Shown: positions 27,901-42,900 of the stretch, in pieces | How the letters are laid out: every line of letters begins with the position of its first letter | How positions within the stretch are numbered: position 1 is the stretch's first letter | Assembly (NCBI RefSeq): GCF_900496995.4 | Contig: NC_044006.1 | Coordinates: 44,043,620 to 44,107,619 of the forward strand | Length of the DNA stretch: 64,000 nucleotides | Direction of reading: 5' to 3' | Source of the DNA: Aquila chrysaetos chrysaetos | Lineage: Eukaryota; Chordata; Aves; Accipitriformes; Accipitridae | Notes under the pieces: generated by a model | Told to the model about the DNA's origin: nothing | The model's input: only the letters and a program-made list of their open reading frames with translations | The model's database searches: none | Translations under genes and position numbers: made by a program

Positions 27901-30900
27901 CTGAAGCAGTGGTTTATAAAGATTTATGAAGAAACAACACATGACAAAAGAAGAATTCCCCAGAACAGAAACTGTACAAGAACTGATGCAAGGGACCCAC
28001 ACATTCTGTAGAGAAGATCAGTTTGGAGTAGAGAGAGGAATTGGATCCACCCACCTACTACAAGAAATTTGGGTCATCAGAGCACAGCATTGTGTCCAGG
28101 TGCTACTACAAGCAGAAAGTTTCCAGTGCAAACTGCAGCATCAACTAGATATCTGTCTTTTCTAGCTCCTACAGGGGCACTGCAGCAAGTTTCTATCTTT
28201 TGATCTTTTGCCTGTTACGGACTTTGACAAGATTTGTGAGAACTTGTTATCCTTTCCTCCAAAAGCTTCCTATATCAAAAGTCTTAGTGTGTTCAAAAAT
28301 TACTGAACAGCATCATAATTAAGCCTAACTTCTGTGAAAAATACCACTTAAAAGCATGAGATTTAAGGCAGTAAAAAGTAAGTTTGAGGATTTAAACACC
28401 TCAAAAACACTGAAGTGTTTCTTCTTCCTTTTGTGCAAGAATCTTATTGGCAACACAAAGACAAAACGATGCCCAAGAAGTTTCATGAAGGTACTTTAAT
28501 GACTTTTCAAAAAACGTAAGGCTTTACCCAAGTGCTTTACTACAACCTGAAGTCACTTCAGTACTTTGAGACAGGAAAGAAGTTTTCCCAGCTGGTAGTA
28601 TCTTTCATTAAACTGAAAGCCAGTTTTCCTTTTATTACATTATTAAACATAGGAAAGAGCTACCACAAATACAACACAGAAAGACCTACACAGAAACAAC
28701 ATAAAAATCAACACAGAGCTACAGTTTCACAAAATTTAGTCTTGCACAACCAAGCAGAGGTTTCAGTCAGAGCAAGGCAATGCCTCTGGTTGTTCTGGAT
28801 ACTGTGGCTTCAAACAGAAAGAAAATATGGTTAGTTTATTAGGTATTCTAAAGGAGGAGTTGGAATCAGAAAAATAACTTATTATACTGCTCTTAAGGCA
28901 AGAGACCCTTCCAAAAAACCCCTGATTTTCATTGTCATTGAAAAAACAGTCAAAAAGAAAAGTGTATTTAGGATGAGTGTTTACAAACACTTCTTTGCAG
29001 ATGAACACAAGTAGTTCCCTGCATACTGAACCTTAGAGCAAATAGCTAACTGAAAACCCAAGTACCAGCTGTGCTGCAGAATGTCAGATGCACTGCATGG
29101 GAGCAGATCTAAGAAATGGAGGTTAAGTTTGCTTTTATGGAACACCTCCCTCCACCCCATCACTCTGCCCCAACTCTCAGGTTATTCTACAGCTTATAAC
29201 CACAACAGAACAACAGCCCAGCTCTTTTTTCCAACTCTTACCCTTAACTCTGAAATAGGGATAGGACTAGAAAGAAACTTGTTGACTGTTAGTCTCCACA
29301 GTCTGACTAGAGGAGCTCAATACCTGACAAACTGTAACAACAACAACAACAACAAAAATCAAATGCCTATCTTGCACACTTCTGCTATACGGAAACTAAA
29401 ATACTGGTCTCAGGAAGTGTGTTTTTTAGCATCTCAGTTCAATTTCTGTGTATTACCATGGAAATAGTAATAGCTTAATCTTGAAAGGACAGAAGGAGGC
29501 TGACACAAAAAAATGCAAGCTAAGTTTCCAGTACTCTATTTGTGTTTTGGGGGGTAGGGCTGGGGTTTTTTTGCTTGGGTTTTGTGGGGTTTGACTACAG
29601 TTTAGCTAGCTTACACGTTTTACACTTGACTAGAAGGTTCATGAATGTCCTTGAAGTAAATAAACATTTTGGCTATGTGAAATGTTACCTTTATAGTGAT
29701 CAACATGAAAGTAAATATGCCTCTATGCACAGCAGGGATTAGTTAACAGGTACACACATAGAAAATGGAAAACCCTTTCAAGAGAAAGGTAGATAGCTGA
29801 CTAAAACTAGGTTAAGTTGTATAGCAGTTGATAATTTATTCAGAATAAAAAAAACACTGGCAAGGTGATTAAAAGTTATTATCAGGAAAAACAAGATTCA
29901 TAAAACTTTAAAGACCTTTTATAGTAAGACTAAACATGAGACACAAGCCTTGGTTTTATAACAGCCTATGGGTTGACAGGCTAACCAATACAAAGACTAA
30001 TTTGTTTATTATAGATGTAAAAACTGTAACTTTGTGACAGGCTTCATCAGACAAGGACCAACAAAGCTACATATTACAGAATAACAAAAGAAGGGCTATG
30101 TAAATCTCTAAGATCAAACACTTAGAAGTTCTGCCATCTTCTTCTGTAACAGTGTTATCCCTTTAAAACTTAGCTTAATCTTCCTTTTTGGTTCAGAACA
30201 AACTGAAGAGCTTGATGTTTTCGTGAGTTACTTCCTGATGACCAAAGAAACAAGACAACCAAGGTCCATATTTCTTAAACTTCAAGGGAAAAATCATCAC
30301 TTGAAACTACTCTATAATTAAGGAATGTCAGACTTGTATCTAACATGTATCCCAAGTGTTTTTTTTGGCAGGAGAATATTAACTGATCATTTTCTCTTTA
30401 CGACAAAATGATACTAGTCTGCCAATCTATTAAGACTAAGTACACGTGTTGGGATAACATGGTTTACCAATGACTAGCTGATCAAGGTATATGACTGTTA
30501 TCCACTGTCAGTAGTATTAAACATCACTGGAAAGTCCATTCTTAAGAAGGGATGCATACAGAAATCCATATAACTATATCCCAAACTAACCTAAGCATGT
30601 GCCATGCTATATTTCTCAAGAGACTGCAGATGTCCAGAGCTATTGTTTTGGTGAAAGTGTCAAGACAAGAGCAAAATACTCATTATAAAAATTACATTTC
30701 ATTATGCAGTCCTGACTACTTCTAAAGCTACCAGGCTACAGCATATAAATAAAACAACTTTTATTAACTAAAGTATCAAATAAAATTATGAACCATTGAA
30801 AAACATACTTGTTTTTCAATGATAACATTGTTTATACTTGAAATTAACATTCCCCTTAAAACATAACATCCCATTCGATATATAGTTACACTTTTCAATA

Positions 30901-33900
30901 ATCACCAGTGCCATTAAACATTTTTAATATATTAAAACGTTTAATATATTAAAACATTTAAAAATATATTAAAACATAATTGATTTATCTTATCTACCGG
31001 TGCCAAAATCATATGAAGCCAAGCACTCCATAATTTAAGCTACACTGAGGAAGCTACTGAAATCAGATTTTGAATACGCTTCTTTCCGCCCCTCCGCCCC
31101 CAGTGGTAATGAAAGAACAAGAAGGTTGGTTTAGTGTGGATCTAATCACCCTTAAAAAATAAATTTTAAAAAAAATACTAACAGGCTGATTAAGATGTGC
31201 AGTATCACTCAGTTTGCTTGCTTGGTATTTTCTGAACAAGAAAGTTCAGTCAATTCATTTCCTGCTCTATATGCTCTGATTTCTGACAATAGGGAATGAG
31301 AGAGGGGATAGCAAAACCTGATGTTCTCAGAGAGTGCACATGTATAGATGAAACATTTTTATATGACCACATACTCCAATAAGGAAATACAGTTTTACTA
31401 ACATTATTCTTTGATGACTTAAGAACCTACGTTTAATTCTTGAAGTTAATAGCACAGAAACAGCTCATTAGAAACCTATTTCACCTGGCAATTATCAGCA
31501 AAGCTGGTACTCGAAATGCTTCCCCTTCCCACTTTATCTAGCAGTAATGCTGAAGTCATGCCTTGCTATTCACAGGTCAGGCAGAAAAGACTTGGTTTAC
31601 TGAGGCATTTTTACCAGGTTATTCTCCATAGGCAATTTAGCTGAACAGGTAGATTGCACATTCCTTATGCATCAAGTTCAGGAACAGTATATTGATACTT
31701 TTAAGCTACCATCAGCAAGGCAAACGTTTGTTTTCACCAGCATAGTTCTGCCACTATTTTGAATTTCAGTTTAAGAAAATCCCATAACCAAAGCAATTTT
31801 GTCATTAGAGGACTAAATGCTTCTCCTATAATTACTCTGAAGCATTTGAAAAAGGATGCCAGTGCTATAATATTTAGAACACTGTGGTTCTGCAACAATT
31901 CTCAGCTCAAGGCAATCTGAGAACAGTTGTAAGTGACCTTTCATGACTTTGGAAAAAGTATGCTCAATTTCTATACTCCTCCCAACTACACCCTCAGAAT
32001 GCCAAGTAACACACTATGAAGTAAAAAACTAAGAAAAACTCCTGCATTTCTTCTGTTTTTGTGGAAAACAGCTCAGTTCTTTGTACTTATCTTTTTACTG
32101 CAGATTCCATAGCTTGCAGCTTGTTTCTTTCAAGGTGTTTGCTGCAGCTTGCTTGCCAATGAACATCTAGGGGAACACTGGATGTTATTAAAAAAAAAAA
32201 GATCATGCAACCACCATCCTTCGGCTCCTTTGACTTCCACCCTTGGTATTTATATTTGCCAGTTTGCTTGTATATACTGTGGCTATTTTAAACCCTTTTC
32301 ACCTTGTTACCACCTACAGGCATCCCTCCTTGCTTAGCTAACACAACTCACTGAGTTCTGTTTCTACACATACTTACTATTACATTAAGATGAGCAAGGT
32401 GACCCACAGGTTACACGTTGTCATGAAAATGCATTTTCTTTCATTCAACAACATAAGCATAATATTCTAGGACTTGAGACTAAACACCTTCCCCTCCCTC
32501 AATAACTAACATATGTGATAAGAGATAATAGAAGACCTTGAGTGGTATAAAGGTGAATCAGATTGTTTAATTTAATACAGGAGTTTGAGAACATTAAATA
32601 AAAATGTGCCTTATACAACAATTAAGACAAAATTTAATGCAGACAAGTACTGAACATGTAAAAAATTTACACGGACTCAAAAAAGACAAATTCACAGAAG
32701 AAAAGAAATCTGTCAAGGATTATTTAAAAAAAAAAAAAAAAAATCCCATTTCTGGCTCTGGAAGAACTGAGCTGCAGATCACTAAATGGTGGAAAGAGTA
32801 CCTGAGCAGATTATTCTTGTATGCATCACCTGCAGTCAGCATCAGACAGGGTCAGAAACACCTTTGACTGTTACATTCATAGAATGGTTTGGGTCAGAAG
32901 GGACCTTTAAAGGTTACCTAGTTCCAACCCCTCTGCCACGGGCAGGGACATCTTCCACTAGACCAGATTGCTCAAAGCCCCATCCAACCTGGCCTTGAAC
33001 ACTTCCAGGGATGGGGCATCTACAACTCCTCTGGGCAACCTGTTCTAGCATCTCAAGACCTTCATAGTAAAGAACTTCTTCCCTATGTTCAATTTAAACC
33101 TACTCTTTTTCAGTTTAAAACCACTGTCCCTTGTCCTGTGACTACAGGCAGACCTTGGTAAAAAGTCTCTCTTGGTCTTTCTTATAAGTTCTCTTTCTAG
33201 AAGGAAGGGCTGTAATAAGGTGTCCCCAAGGCCTTCTCTTCACCAGTTTGAAGAACCCCAACTCTGTCAGCCTTCATAGGAGACATGTTCCAGCCCTCTG
33301 TGGCAGTACATCCCACCCCCCCCATCCTGCCAGCAGGAAACAAAACTTCTCCAGGAAGGGAGAAGGGGAAGGAAACCCTGGAGGCTGCAGGTTGAAATTT
33401 GAACTGGCCAATTGAGATGTGCCAGGTACACCGAGGTGACCCTCCCGGCCAATAGAATTAAATGACCACAGGTCAGATTCGACAGGGGTATAAACGGGGT
33501 CCCGCCGGAGGACACGTTGGCAGTCCTCCTCGGAGCAGCGGGTCTGTAGTCGGGGACTCCCCCTCGGGCCGGGGCACCGCCTGAGGTAACTCCTCGAGGG
33601 AGAGAGCCCTCAGCTTTTAGGTGAGTGATAAGCACGTTTTGAGCCATCACTTTAAATCTTGGGGATTCTTAAGTCGGCCACGTAGTATGAATTCTCTTTA
33701 CATCATTGAGCCTGTGGTTTTATAAAATGTTACCGGACTTCTAACTAACTTTTGCTGAAAAATAAATCTGAGTTTTAACACCTGTTGGATTTGGTTAGTC
33801 GTGCATCTGTAACACCCTCTGATCATCTTCATGGGCCTCCTGGACACACTCTAACAGGTTCATGTCTGTCTTCCACTGGGGACCCCAGAACTGGACACAG

Positions 33901-36900
33901 TACTACAGATGGGGTCTCACAACAGTGGAGAAGAGGGAGAGAATCACATCCCTTGACCTGCTGGCCTCACTTCTCTTTATGCAGCCCAGAATACAATTGG
34001 CTTTCTGGGCTGCAGGCGCACATTACTGGCTCATATCCAATTTTTCATCTGCCAATATTCCCAAGTCTTTCTCCACAGGGCTGCTCTCAATCCATTCATC
34101 ACCCAGTCTGTACTGATACTGGGAATTGTCCCAACCCAGGTGCAGGACCTTGCACTTGGCCTTGCTGAACTACATGAGGTTCACATTGGCCCACTTCTCA
34201 AGCTTGTCAAAGTCCCTCTGGATGGCATCCCTTCCCTCAAGTATATCAACTGCACCACTCAGCTTGGTGTCACCTGAAAAGTTGCTGGGGGTGCGCTCAA
34301 TCCCACTATGTCATTAATAAAGATACTGAACAGTACTGGTCCCAGTACAGACCCATTAAGGACACCACTGATTACTGATCTCCATTTGGAGATTGAGCCA
34401 TTGACGGCAACTATTTGAATGTGGCCACCCAGCCAATTCCTTATTCATCGAATAGTCCATCCATAAAACCCATATGTCTCCAAGGCTATTGTGTGGGACC
34501 GTGTCAAAGGCCTTACATAAGTCACAGTAGGTGATATCACCTGCTCTTCCCTTACCTACCAACACAGTCACTCCATTGTAGAAGGCCGCCAGATTAGTCA
34601 GCTTCACAAAGGGCAAACCATGTCTACGTTGGCTGTCTCTAATCACCTATCACCCACATGCCTTGACATAGCTTCCAGGAAGATCTGTTCCATGACCTTA
34701 CCAGGCAGAGAGGTAAGGCTGACTGGTTGGTAGTTCCCAGCGTCCTCCTTTTTAAAAATGGGTGTGAAGTTTTCCTTTTTCCAGTCACTATTCCTGAGTT
34801 TCATGCATTTAATCTTATGTATCATTTTATTCCTGTTTAAAGAATTTGGTAGAATGTTTCAAACTCCTCTGCAAAGTTTGAGCCAGAGTGATAGTAATAT
34901 CTAAACAATGTCTTCAGTCTTTGAACAGCAAGTCATAAAACTAGTGACTGTCACACAGGGAGAGTTAATAAAGAAGGGAAGAGAAAGCCTTGAAGACAGG
35001 CTGAAGTTGGTTGCAGACAAATGAGAAAAGGCAAGAGAAAGCAGGAGGAGACCTGGAGGTACTGACAAATTGCATAACTACTAATAGTAGTGCAACGGAA
35101 GTAGCTGGTCAGAGAGAAATATGCCTTAGTAACTCACATTACTACAGACTATGAAACAGAAGGGCAAGGTTCATTACATTTTTAAAGTGCACCAGTAAGA
35201 ACATTTGGTATTGGACTTCATTGTCATTAATAACTGTTTTAGAGTCCACAGCACATCACTGCAAGACTTAAAACTCTCCGGTTCCAGTATTGCCAGGCAA
35301 CAGACTGTTCCACTGAACAGAAGTCATTCCTCCAGGTTATTTTGGTGGATGAACTCCAAATTCCCCGTAATTCAGGCCACATCACCACTCATCTTAAATA
35401 AAATGGCTTGAACTTGAGCTGCAAGATGATGGAATCTGGTGACTTTTGCCTAAAGCAACTAACAAAGCTTGGATTAAGTATACATAAAATACAAATAATA
35501 TTTTTCACTATTTTTAAACCAGAAGTGTCTCATACGCTTTTGTATGGGACAAACACCTTCATCATCATGTAAAAAAATTACTTCAAGATGTATACTTAAG
35601 GTAGATACAAGTCTGATTTATTACTTTTTTTTTCCCATAAGAAACAGGGAATTATTCTGAAAAGACATCATCTCCACCACCACCACTAGATTCCCACTGT
35701 CAGCAAAAACAATGAACAAATTCAGAACAAGCTTGTGACCTCTTCTGAAGGCTCCAGTGAAAGAAATCCTACAGGCAGAACACTAAACTTTTACAGGGAA
35801 ACCATTAATATGCAGCATTTCATTACAGTTTAACTGGTCTGTTTTCTGTCACCCCATATTCTTCAGCATCCATAAATGTGCACATTCCATGCTATTCCTA
35901 AAACAAATATACTCCAAGCCCAATGTGTTGACGGACAAAGAAACTTAGCCCACCAAAAGGAAATGGTCTTATGAACTATATATTTTTCTTAGAACTATCT
36001 AGTACTAAAACAAGTTCCTTCCACATAGTCACTTATGTTGTCAATTAACACATCCGGCCAAATACAAGGGCCTGAAAATAAGCTTTAAAAAGGCAAAGGA
36101 TACCTTATTTTAAGAAGGGGATGGGGGGCAGGGAGGGGGGACAGGACAGGAATCCTTTGAACTTGCATCTATAGCTATCACAGCAGAAGCCTTGAAAAAA
36201 AGGCAAGGGAACTGTGCAGGACCTGCTTGTCCCCAAGCTCATTGGGCCTAAATTCAGGAAGTCATCACCTATTAACATTAAAGGCTATCCCGTTCCACAG
36301 GGGATCATGTATAACACAACAATTCACACAGCACAGAAGAAGTGCCGTTTACTTTGTACAGAACTAGCTTGCTTAAAGGCCATGACAGGTACTGATCTCA
36401 TAGCAAGGCAGGTATTTGTAGATCCCTGCATGTTCAAGTAAACACGGCTGCTTTTATGTTGTCCGTTGTTTGATTAGCTCTTAATTAACTGTTTAAAGCT
36501 CTGTTTTTAAGGCTCAGATACTTAGTTTCCATCTTCCCATCCAGATTTCTTCTGTACATTTAATTACTCCTTTGTCTGACAGTTTGTACATCTTCTGAGC
36601 AAAATTTCACAGAATCATAGAGTGGTGTAGACTGGAAGGGACCTCTAAAGGTCATCTGGTCCAACCACCCTGCTCAAGCAGGGCCACCTACAGCAGGTTG
36701 TCCAGGACCATGTCCAGACAGCTATCTCCAAAGATGCAGAGTCCACAAGCTCTCTGGGCAATCTGTGTCAGTGCTCAGTCACTCTCACAGTAAAAAAGTA
36801 ATTTTTCTTTACATCATTGATATCGAATGAGTTTTCCCTCAGGCCAGAAAGTGAAAAGGTGTGAGAACTTCTCTACTTTGCCCTGCTTTTTGACCACAGA

Positions 36901-39900
36901 CAACATACAACCCAAAGTGTGATACTTACCAAGAACAACATTTGAACTTTTAACTAAAAAATACAACAAGAAAACCCAAACACATTTACTCATCTTGCTT
37001 GGTTTACAGTAGTGCCTACACACCTTGGGACCAGAGACTTCGAGTAACAAAGGTTATAAAAAGCAGACCAAAATATAATATTTACTTGAAGATTTTAATA
37101 TTTTTCTTCCCAATGTGAAATTTGTCTCTTTTGGTATTTAAAATGCATTTGACACAACAACAACAACAACAACAAAGACACTTTCCCAAAATAGTTCTAT
37201 AGCTTAACATTTCCATAGTAATTTTAAGCTAAGAATTTTTGTTATTTGCAGTTAGAGTTCTATTGCTTTACAATTTCATTTACTACTGAAAAACTAAGAG
37301 AAAAGCACCTAAATTACCCCATTGTAGAAACAACTAGGAAAACCAATGTTCACGGAACAGAAATACAACACAAATAAAAGAACAGTTATTTCAGACAAAT
37401 ACTTATTGTGATTATTTTTTTTTTCCGCATGAAACTCTGCTAGCTTGATCAGTTGGGTTTGCTTGAAGGACAAAGTAACTTTTTTTTCCCTAACAAAGTT
37501 AGAGCACCTGAATCAATGCATGGGATGAGTCCTTCACTCAGTCTTTCTCTGACACTTTCTGAACATCTCCCATATGGCTCATTTCTAACACCTACTACTG
37601 CTCATTTGTAGTGAATGATCCACTTCTGGACAGTTCAATTAATGTACAAAAGAGTTCACACCAACAAGCTCAGGTACTGCAGAAAAAGAATGGAAATACC
37701 AGTCTGCAGATGTTGAGGTCACTGAGTGGTTTATTTTTTTTTAAAAGGTTTCCTGTAACAATAATAAAAAAAAAACATTTCAAATATAAAACAGCAAATC
37801 TGAGGAAGTTAATAGCCCTGACCAAGACAGCTTATTCCTTATAAGCAATAAGCAGAGTTTAGACTTTAGCATGTTTGTAATTTTCTATTTCATAACCATT
37901 CTTTCCTTGAATACTTAATACAGCATTAAGGACTACACATCATGCTCTTCACTCTCCTTTCCATGCCACCATGTCTCCCATACCCAGAGTGTAGCATCAA
38001 GAAGTTTCACAGGAGAGAAATGGAGATAAATAAGAGAAAGAAATTATAACTAATCTCTCACATTCTGAAAGTTTGTTCTTGCTCCATAACCTCAAGCCTT
38101 GGGGAACAGACATAGTACCTTATATACAAAGGGATGGAGAAAAGGTCGGAGGATTCACTGCTGCTAGCATAAAATTAAAAGTGCTATGGAAACAACAATA
38201 AGGCCTATCTGGAAGAAGAAAAAAAAAAAATTTAAAAAAAAGGTGAAGGGGAATTCAATGGTCACAAAGCTTAAGTTTAGTTAACATATGAACCCTGTAT
38301 GACTAAAGTACAGTCCTGGAGAAGTCAAGCCTGTGACTCATTCCCCTTCTTTCATTCTCAGTTACAAATCTCAACCCCTTTATTTTCCAGAAGACATCAA
38401 ATGCAATCAGAGGTGCAGTCAAGATAACTGACCAAGATGATATTCAGAATCTTTTGTTCTAATACCTATTAGTGTGTACTAAACAGTTGTACACCACTAG
38501 TAAGCAGGAAAAAAACTGCATACAGTAAGGTTCTTCATGCACCCCCAAATCTAGGTTGTTCCCAAAGCAGGCTTCCTAGGAAGAGTCCCCTAGAGAGAAG
38601 CAGGGACTTCTCTCTAACAACGGCAGTCAGCCAGCACCTTCCCATGAAGAAAAAGTTTTTCCAAGACAAACTGGACTGCAAGATATTGTAGCAGCTTGTC
38701 AGCTCCAGATAACTGAAACTTTTTTTTGAACCATTACAGCTAAACACAAGGTCAAGATTTTAATTCTGATTACCCAGATTAACATTTCTGTAACACTCCT
38801 TAAGTAAGTCGGGTTTAGTGCATCCAACCCAGCTCTTAGTATTTCAACATGTCATGAAGTGCCAAAGAGTACCATAGCAGATGAAATTCTCCCAATGGCA
38901 AATTTCTTATTACCAAACTATGTTTACTCGCCTCAAAAATGTTTCAATTAAAGGGAACAATCCTTTGTCCAGTTAAACATGTCTCATCTTTGCATACAAT
39001 TACAAAAAAACAGATTAAGAGTCAATACGATACTAACATTTGTTTATGCAGACTGGACAGTAGTAAAAAAATGAGTTTTGTCTTACAGTTTTATACTAAA
39101 AAAAAAAATATCTGTGCCTATAGTCAGGTTGCTTTTAGGACAAAAGTTTATTGTAACTACTACAACACAAGACTTTTACTTGTATGAAATAAAACCAAGC
39201 TCATGTAAGCAGTTATCAAACTGGCAGAGAAAACCCCTAAATCAAGTTTTATCTGAAATGTTAAAAATTTGCAAGTTTTACATACAGACTTGCCCTTATG
39301 GGACACTGCAGAGACCTTGCACAGAATTTACTTTAGAACTAAGCTCCGTTATCCGGCCTGGAGCCTCTTAATTGCTCCTTTCCCAACTATTAGACCAGCA
39401 TACCCAAACAGGCATTTCATAATACATATCAAAACTTCATCAGCAAGTACTGAGGTAAAGTTACCAGTTTATTTTTTTAAAAAGATAAATCACAGGAACT
39501 ATGCTGTGCACAAGCATACCTTATTCCACTCAACCTCTTCGCAGAGCTCAAACTTTTAAGGGAACCACTTTAGGAGCTAGTGCAGAATACAACACATAGC
39601 TCCATACAAATGCATGCCATGACACAAGATATCCCAGCTCACGTACTGTCACTTTTCTCATCCTACATCCCCCATGCAGAGATTAGGAATACTGCCTGGT
39701 TGGAAAAAGCTTTTTGTTGTTGTTGTTTAAACATATCAAAGCTCTAACAGTAAAGTCTCACATTCACTCCCGAAGCCTACAAGTCTTTAATAAGATGGAG
39801 AGCAGGATCATTTAAGGATAGTTTATCAAATACAAACAGTTCCATTTCAATTGATGCAACTGATAATATTAGCTCAACGTTTAGAAGTGACAGCTATTTT

Positions 39901-42900
39901 AAAATCTGAATTTTAGTGATAAGTATAAGGTATTTTCTCACAGTTAACATTTATTACAGAAAATCCTGTATTAGTTTACTTGAAAAAAGTATTAGTTTAA
40001 AACTGTCTGGTATTCTTGCAATAGTAAAAACCAAAACAAAACAAAAAACCAACCCCCCCCCGATAAACTCAAAACTTTGTCAGACCACTCACCCGCAACA
40101 CTGGTAATGGTAACGGGAACTCCTTGAACTTGAACACCTGCAGCACCCAGGTTGGCAACACTTACTGTTTGAAGATTAGGTACTGAAGCAAGCTGGGCAG
40201 CATTCAGAGTGATGGGGGTACCAGCAACAGCCACTGGTGCAATCTGGGCAATGGTTGTGCCACCACTTGAAGACACAGGGGTAATGGTTAGTTGTTGGGG
40301 TAACCCAGCATTTTGAACTTGAAGATTTGAAAGGCTTTGCAGATTCTGAACCTGTACAGTTTGCCAGCTGATCTGCCCTGATGGTGTTAAAGTTGGAGCC
40401 CTGATGAGCACCTGAGTTGGACTCACTGCCTGCAGCTGAACGTTCTGCAAAGGCTGCTGCTGGATGGTCTGTATAGTCTGCCCTGACTGGAGCTGAAATG
40501 ACTGTGGAGGAATGGCCTGAATAATCTGCTGTTGAGGCTGCTGGATCTGTATCTGCTGCAGAATAGGCTGACCTACGATTTGAACCTGCTGAAGGGAACC
40601 CGACTGATCCTGGACGTTCTGTAGTCCATTGGACTGAAGCTGACTGGAGCTCTGGGCTTCGGAGTCTGCAGCAGTTGTTTGAGGTTCTTCAGTTGTCTGC
40701 TCTGAACTGCTGCCTGCTGTGCTTGTGTATTGGCCTGTTTCTGCAGAGCTTACTAGCGTGTCACTGCTAGTTAGAGATGTTGAGGCAGTGGTCGTAGAGG
40801 TGGAAGATGAGGAAGGAGACTCTGGCATTGTACTAACAGAGGCAGAAGTGACAGGTGTAGATGCTAGCTGATTTCCATTGGAAACTCCACTCTCAGTAGA
40901 CTGGCCAACTTGACCCGAACCTCCTCCAGCTGCCACGTTGTTTATCACAGGCAATGCTAAGGTTACCCCACCAATGTTTATAGGTAACGTTGTTACAACT
41001 TGCGCCTGAGTACCAGGAATAGTTTGCAGTTGCAGTGGTATGGAAACACCAGGCCTAATTTGGACTGGAACTGTCTGATTTGCTAGGTTTTGAGCAATAA
41101 CATTCCCCGAAGCTGTCCTGTTTGCAGTTGTGAGGATAGCTTGATTATTCCCTGCAGGAATAAGCTGAATTTGACCCTGTATGTCTTGTAGACCAGTAGC
41201 ATTAGATGGATTGATTTGAAGTTGTTGACCTTCCGTTGTCTGAATCTGTGGGATCACTTGGTATTGGACGCTACCGCTTGGATTTTGTACTTGAATGACT
41301 TGGAATTGTCCAGGGGTTGTTGCAGAAGAATTGCCCGATTTGGTTTTTGAGGGAGATGTACTTCCATTGTTACTGCTGGAGGGACTTGCTGCACTCGAGG
41401 CAACAGAAGATCCTTGTTGAGGAACATTATTTTCTTTTGAAGCTGAAGGAGCAGCGGCAACAAGCTGCCAGGCGTTTCCAGCAAGCTGAGTTGTTACCAA
41501 TTCTAACTGCTGTGGCTGATTCTGAAGCTGCACCAAACCTTGATTTGGATCTATAATAATCTGCTGCTGTCCAGTTCCTTGATTCTCACCAGGAGTTCCT
41601 ATTTTGCTGCAAGTGGCTGCTAGTAAAGCGAGAGGTGAAGGCTGAGAATCCTATCCGTAAAGAAAGAAAACAGAACAGATTCAGGAGAAGAGCACGAGTA
41701 TGAACCATCAGAAGTAAGCATTAAGGTTTACACAGGAAGCAGGAGAAAAAAAAAAAGTGCTTCTGCATAGACACAGATGATACAGCTCTGAATAAGGAAG
41801 TATGTATTTCTGTAAATAATCTTTAAGCATAAAGCCCTCGATTGTCAATGAATGTGACAGCCAGGACCTCAACCGCATCCTCAATCCAGTCTTCTTTTTT
41901 TTTTTTTTTTGCTAAAATAAAGAAAAATTTAAAAAATGCTCCTATTACATGGAAAGCAGCTGATCACTGCAAAATGCAATCAAAAAAAAACATGTCCAGG
42001 CAGTAAAACTACTGCACCCAACCAACTACGTTTCATCCAACCCAAAGAAAGATGCCCTGAGCAGGAAATGCTGTTAGCTGAACATTTCATTTTAAATGCT
42101 AATAGTTTGGGCACTTCCCTGTTCGGGTGTGTGTGCTTTACCTGTGAGCCTCCAGTTTTCCCTTTTTTATTATTATTGTTGTTATTCTCTGCCTCGGGAG
42201 ATTTTTCTCCCTCTGTGGGCATAGTTTCCTCCTTCTTTTGATCTGCAAAAATATCAAGTGTAACAGGTTAATTATTCACCTTCATTTATACAATAACAAA
42301 ACCTATGAGCATATCCTTTTTGGTTCCCAGGTTGTCGCCTTTACCTCTTCATAAAAACAACAGTGCAAATCATTATTACAAAAGAACGAGTCCTAAGAAA
42401 CGTGGTTTGAAACCCAACCCATGGGGGCTGGAGAGTTAACACCCAGAAAGGGGAGGTTTGGTTTCCTCTCCCAGAGACAGCAGGAAAAAACCACCCACAA
42501 ACCCTCCTCCTCCTCCTGCCCCCTAAAGCATCGACGGCCACTCAGTGGCCGTCGATGCTTTAGGGGGCAGGAGGAGGGTTGTGCATGGGAGGGAAAGAGG
42601 GAGGAAAAGAGGAATGAAGGAGGGAGGGATGTGCACAGGAGGGAGGGTTAGCGAAGAAAGGGGGAATGGAGGAGGGAGGTACGGAGGAGGCAAGTCGAGG
42701 AGGAGGAGGAGGAGAAGAAAGGGGGCATGAGAGGAAGCAGCACGGATGGGTGGAGGGGCGGCAAGAGGAGAGCGCGGTAAGAAGGGGGAGAAGCGGGGAA
42801 GAAAAGGGGGAACCCGGGAGGGCGGGATAGAGGGGGGACGAAGGGTGGAGGGAGGAGCGGAGGGAGGGAGGGAGGGGTGTGCACGGGAGGGAGAGAGGGA

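Larger units (their letters stand above)
20726..40092 (-). other. SP4: SP4 intron 3 (19.4 kb)
   Basis: GT-AG intron between the large activation-domain exon and the buttonhead exon. It is mostly AT-rich. It holds CR1 copies at 21262-22016, 32875-34800 (interrupted by a solo LTR) and 36607-36820, an AT-only low-complexity patch at about 27540-27650, (AAC)n runs near 29335 and 37158, and a tandem repeat at 30923-30975. Between these, no splice-supported exon or RNA gene was seen. Confidence 0.85.

Noticed and set aside
33785..34317. Plus-strand open frames of 60-127 codons
   Set aside because: They are antisense shadows of the minus-strand CR1 element.
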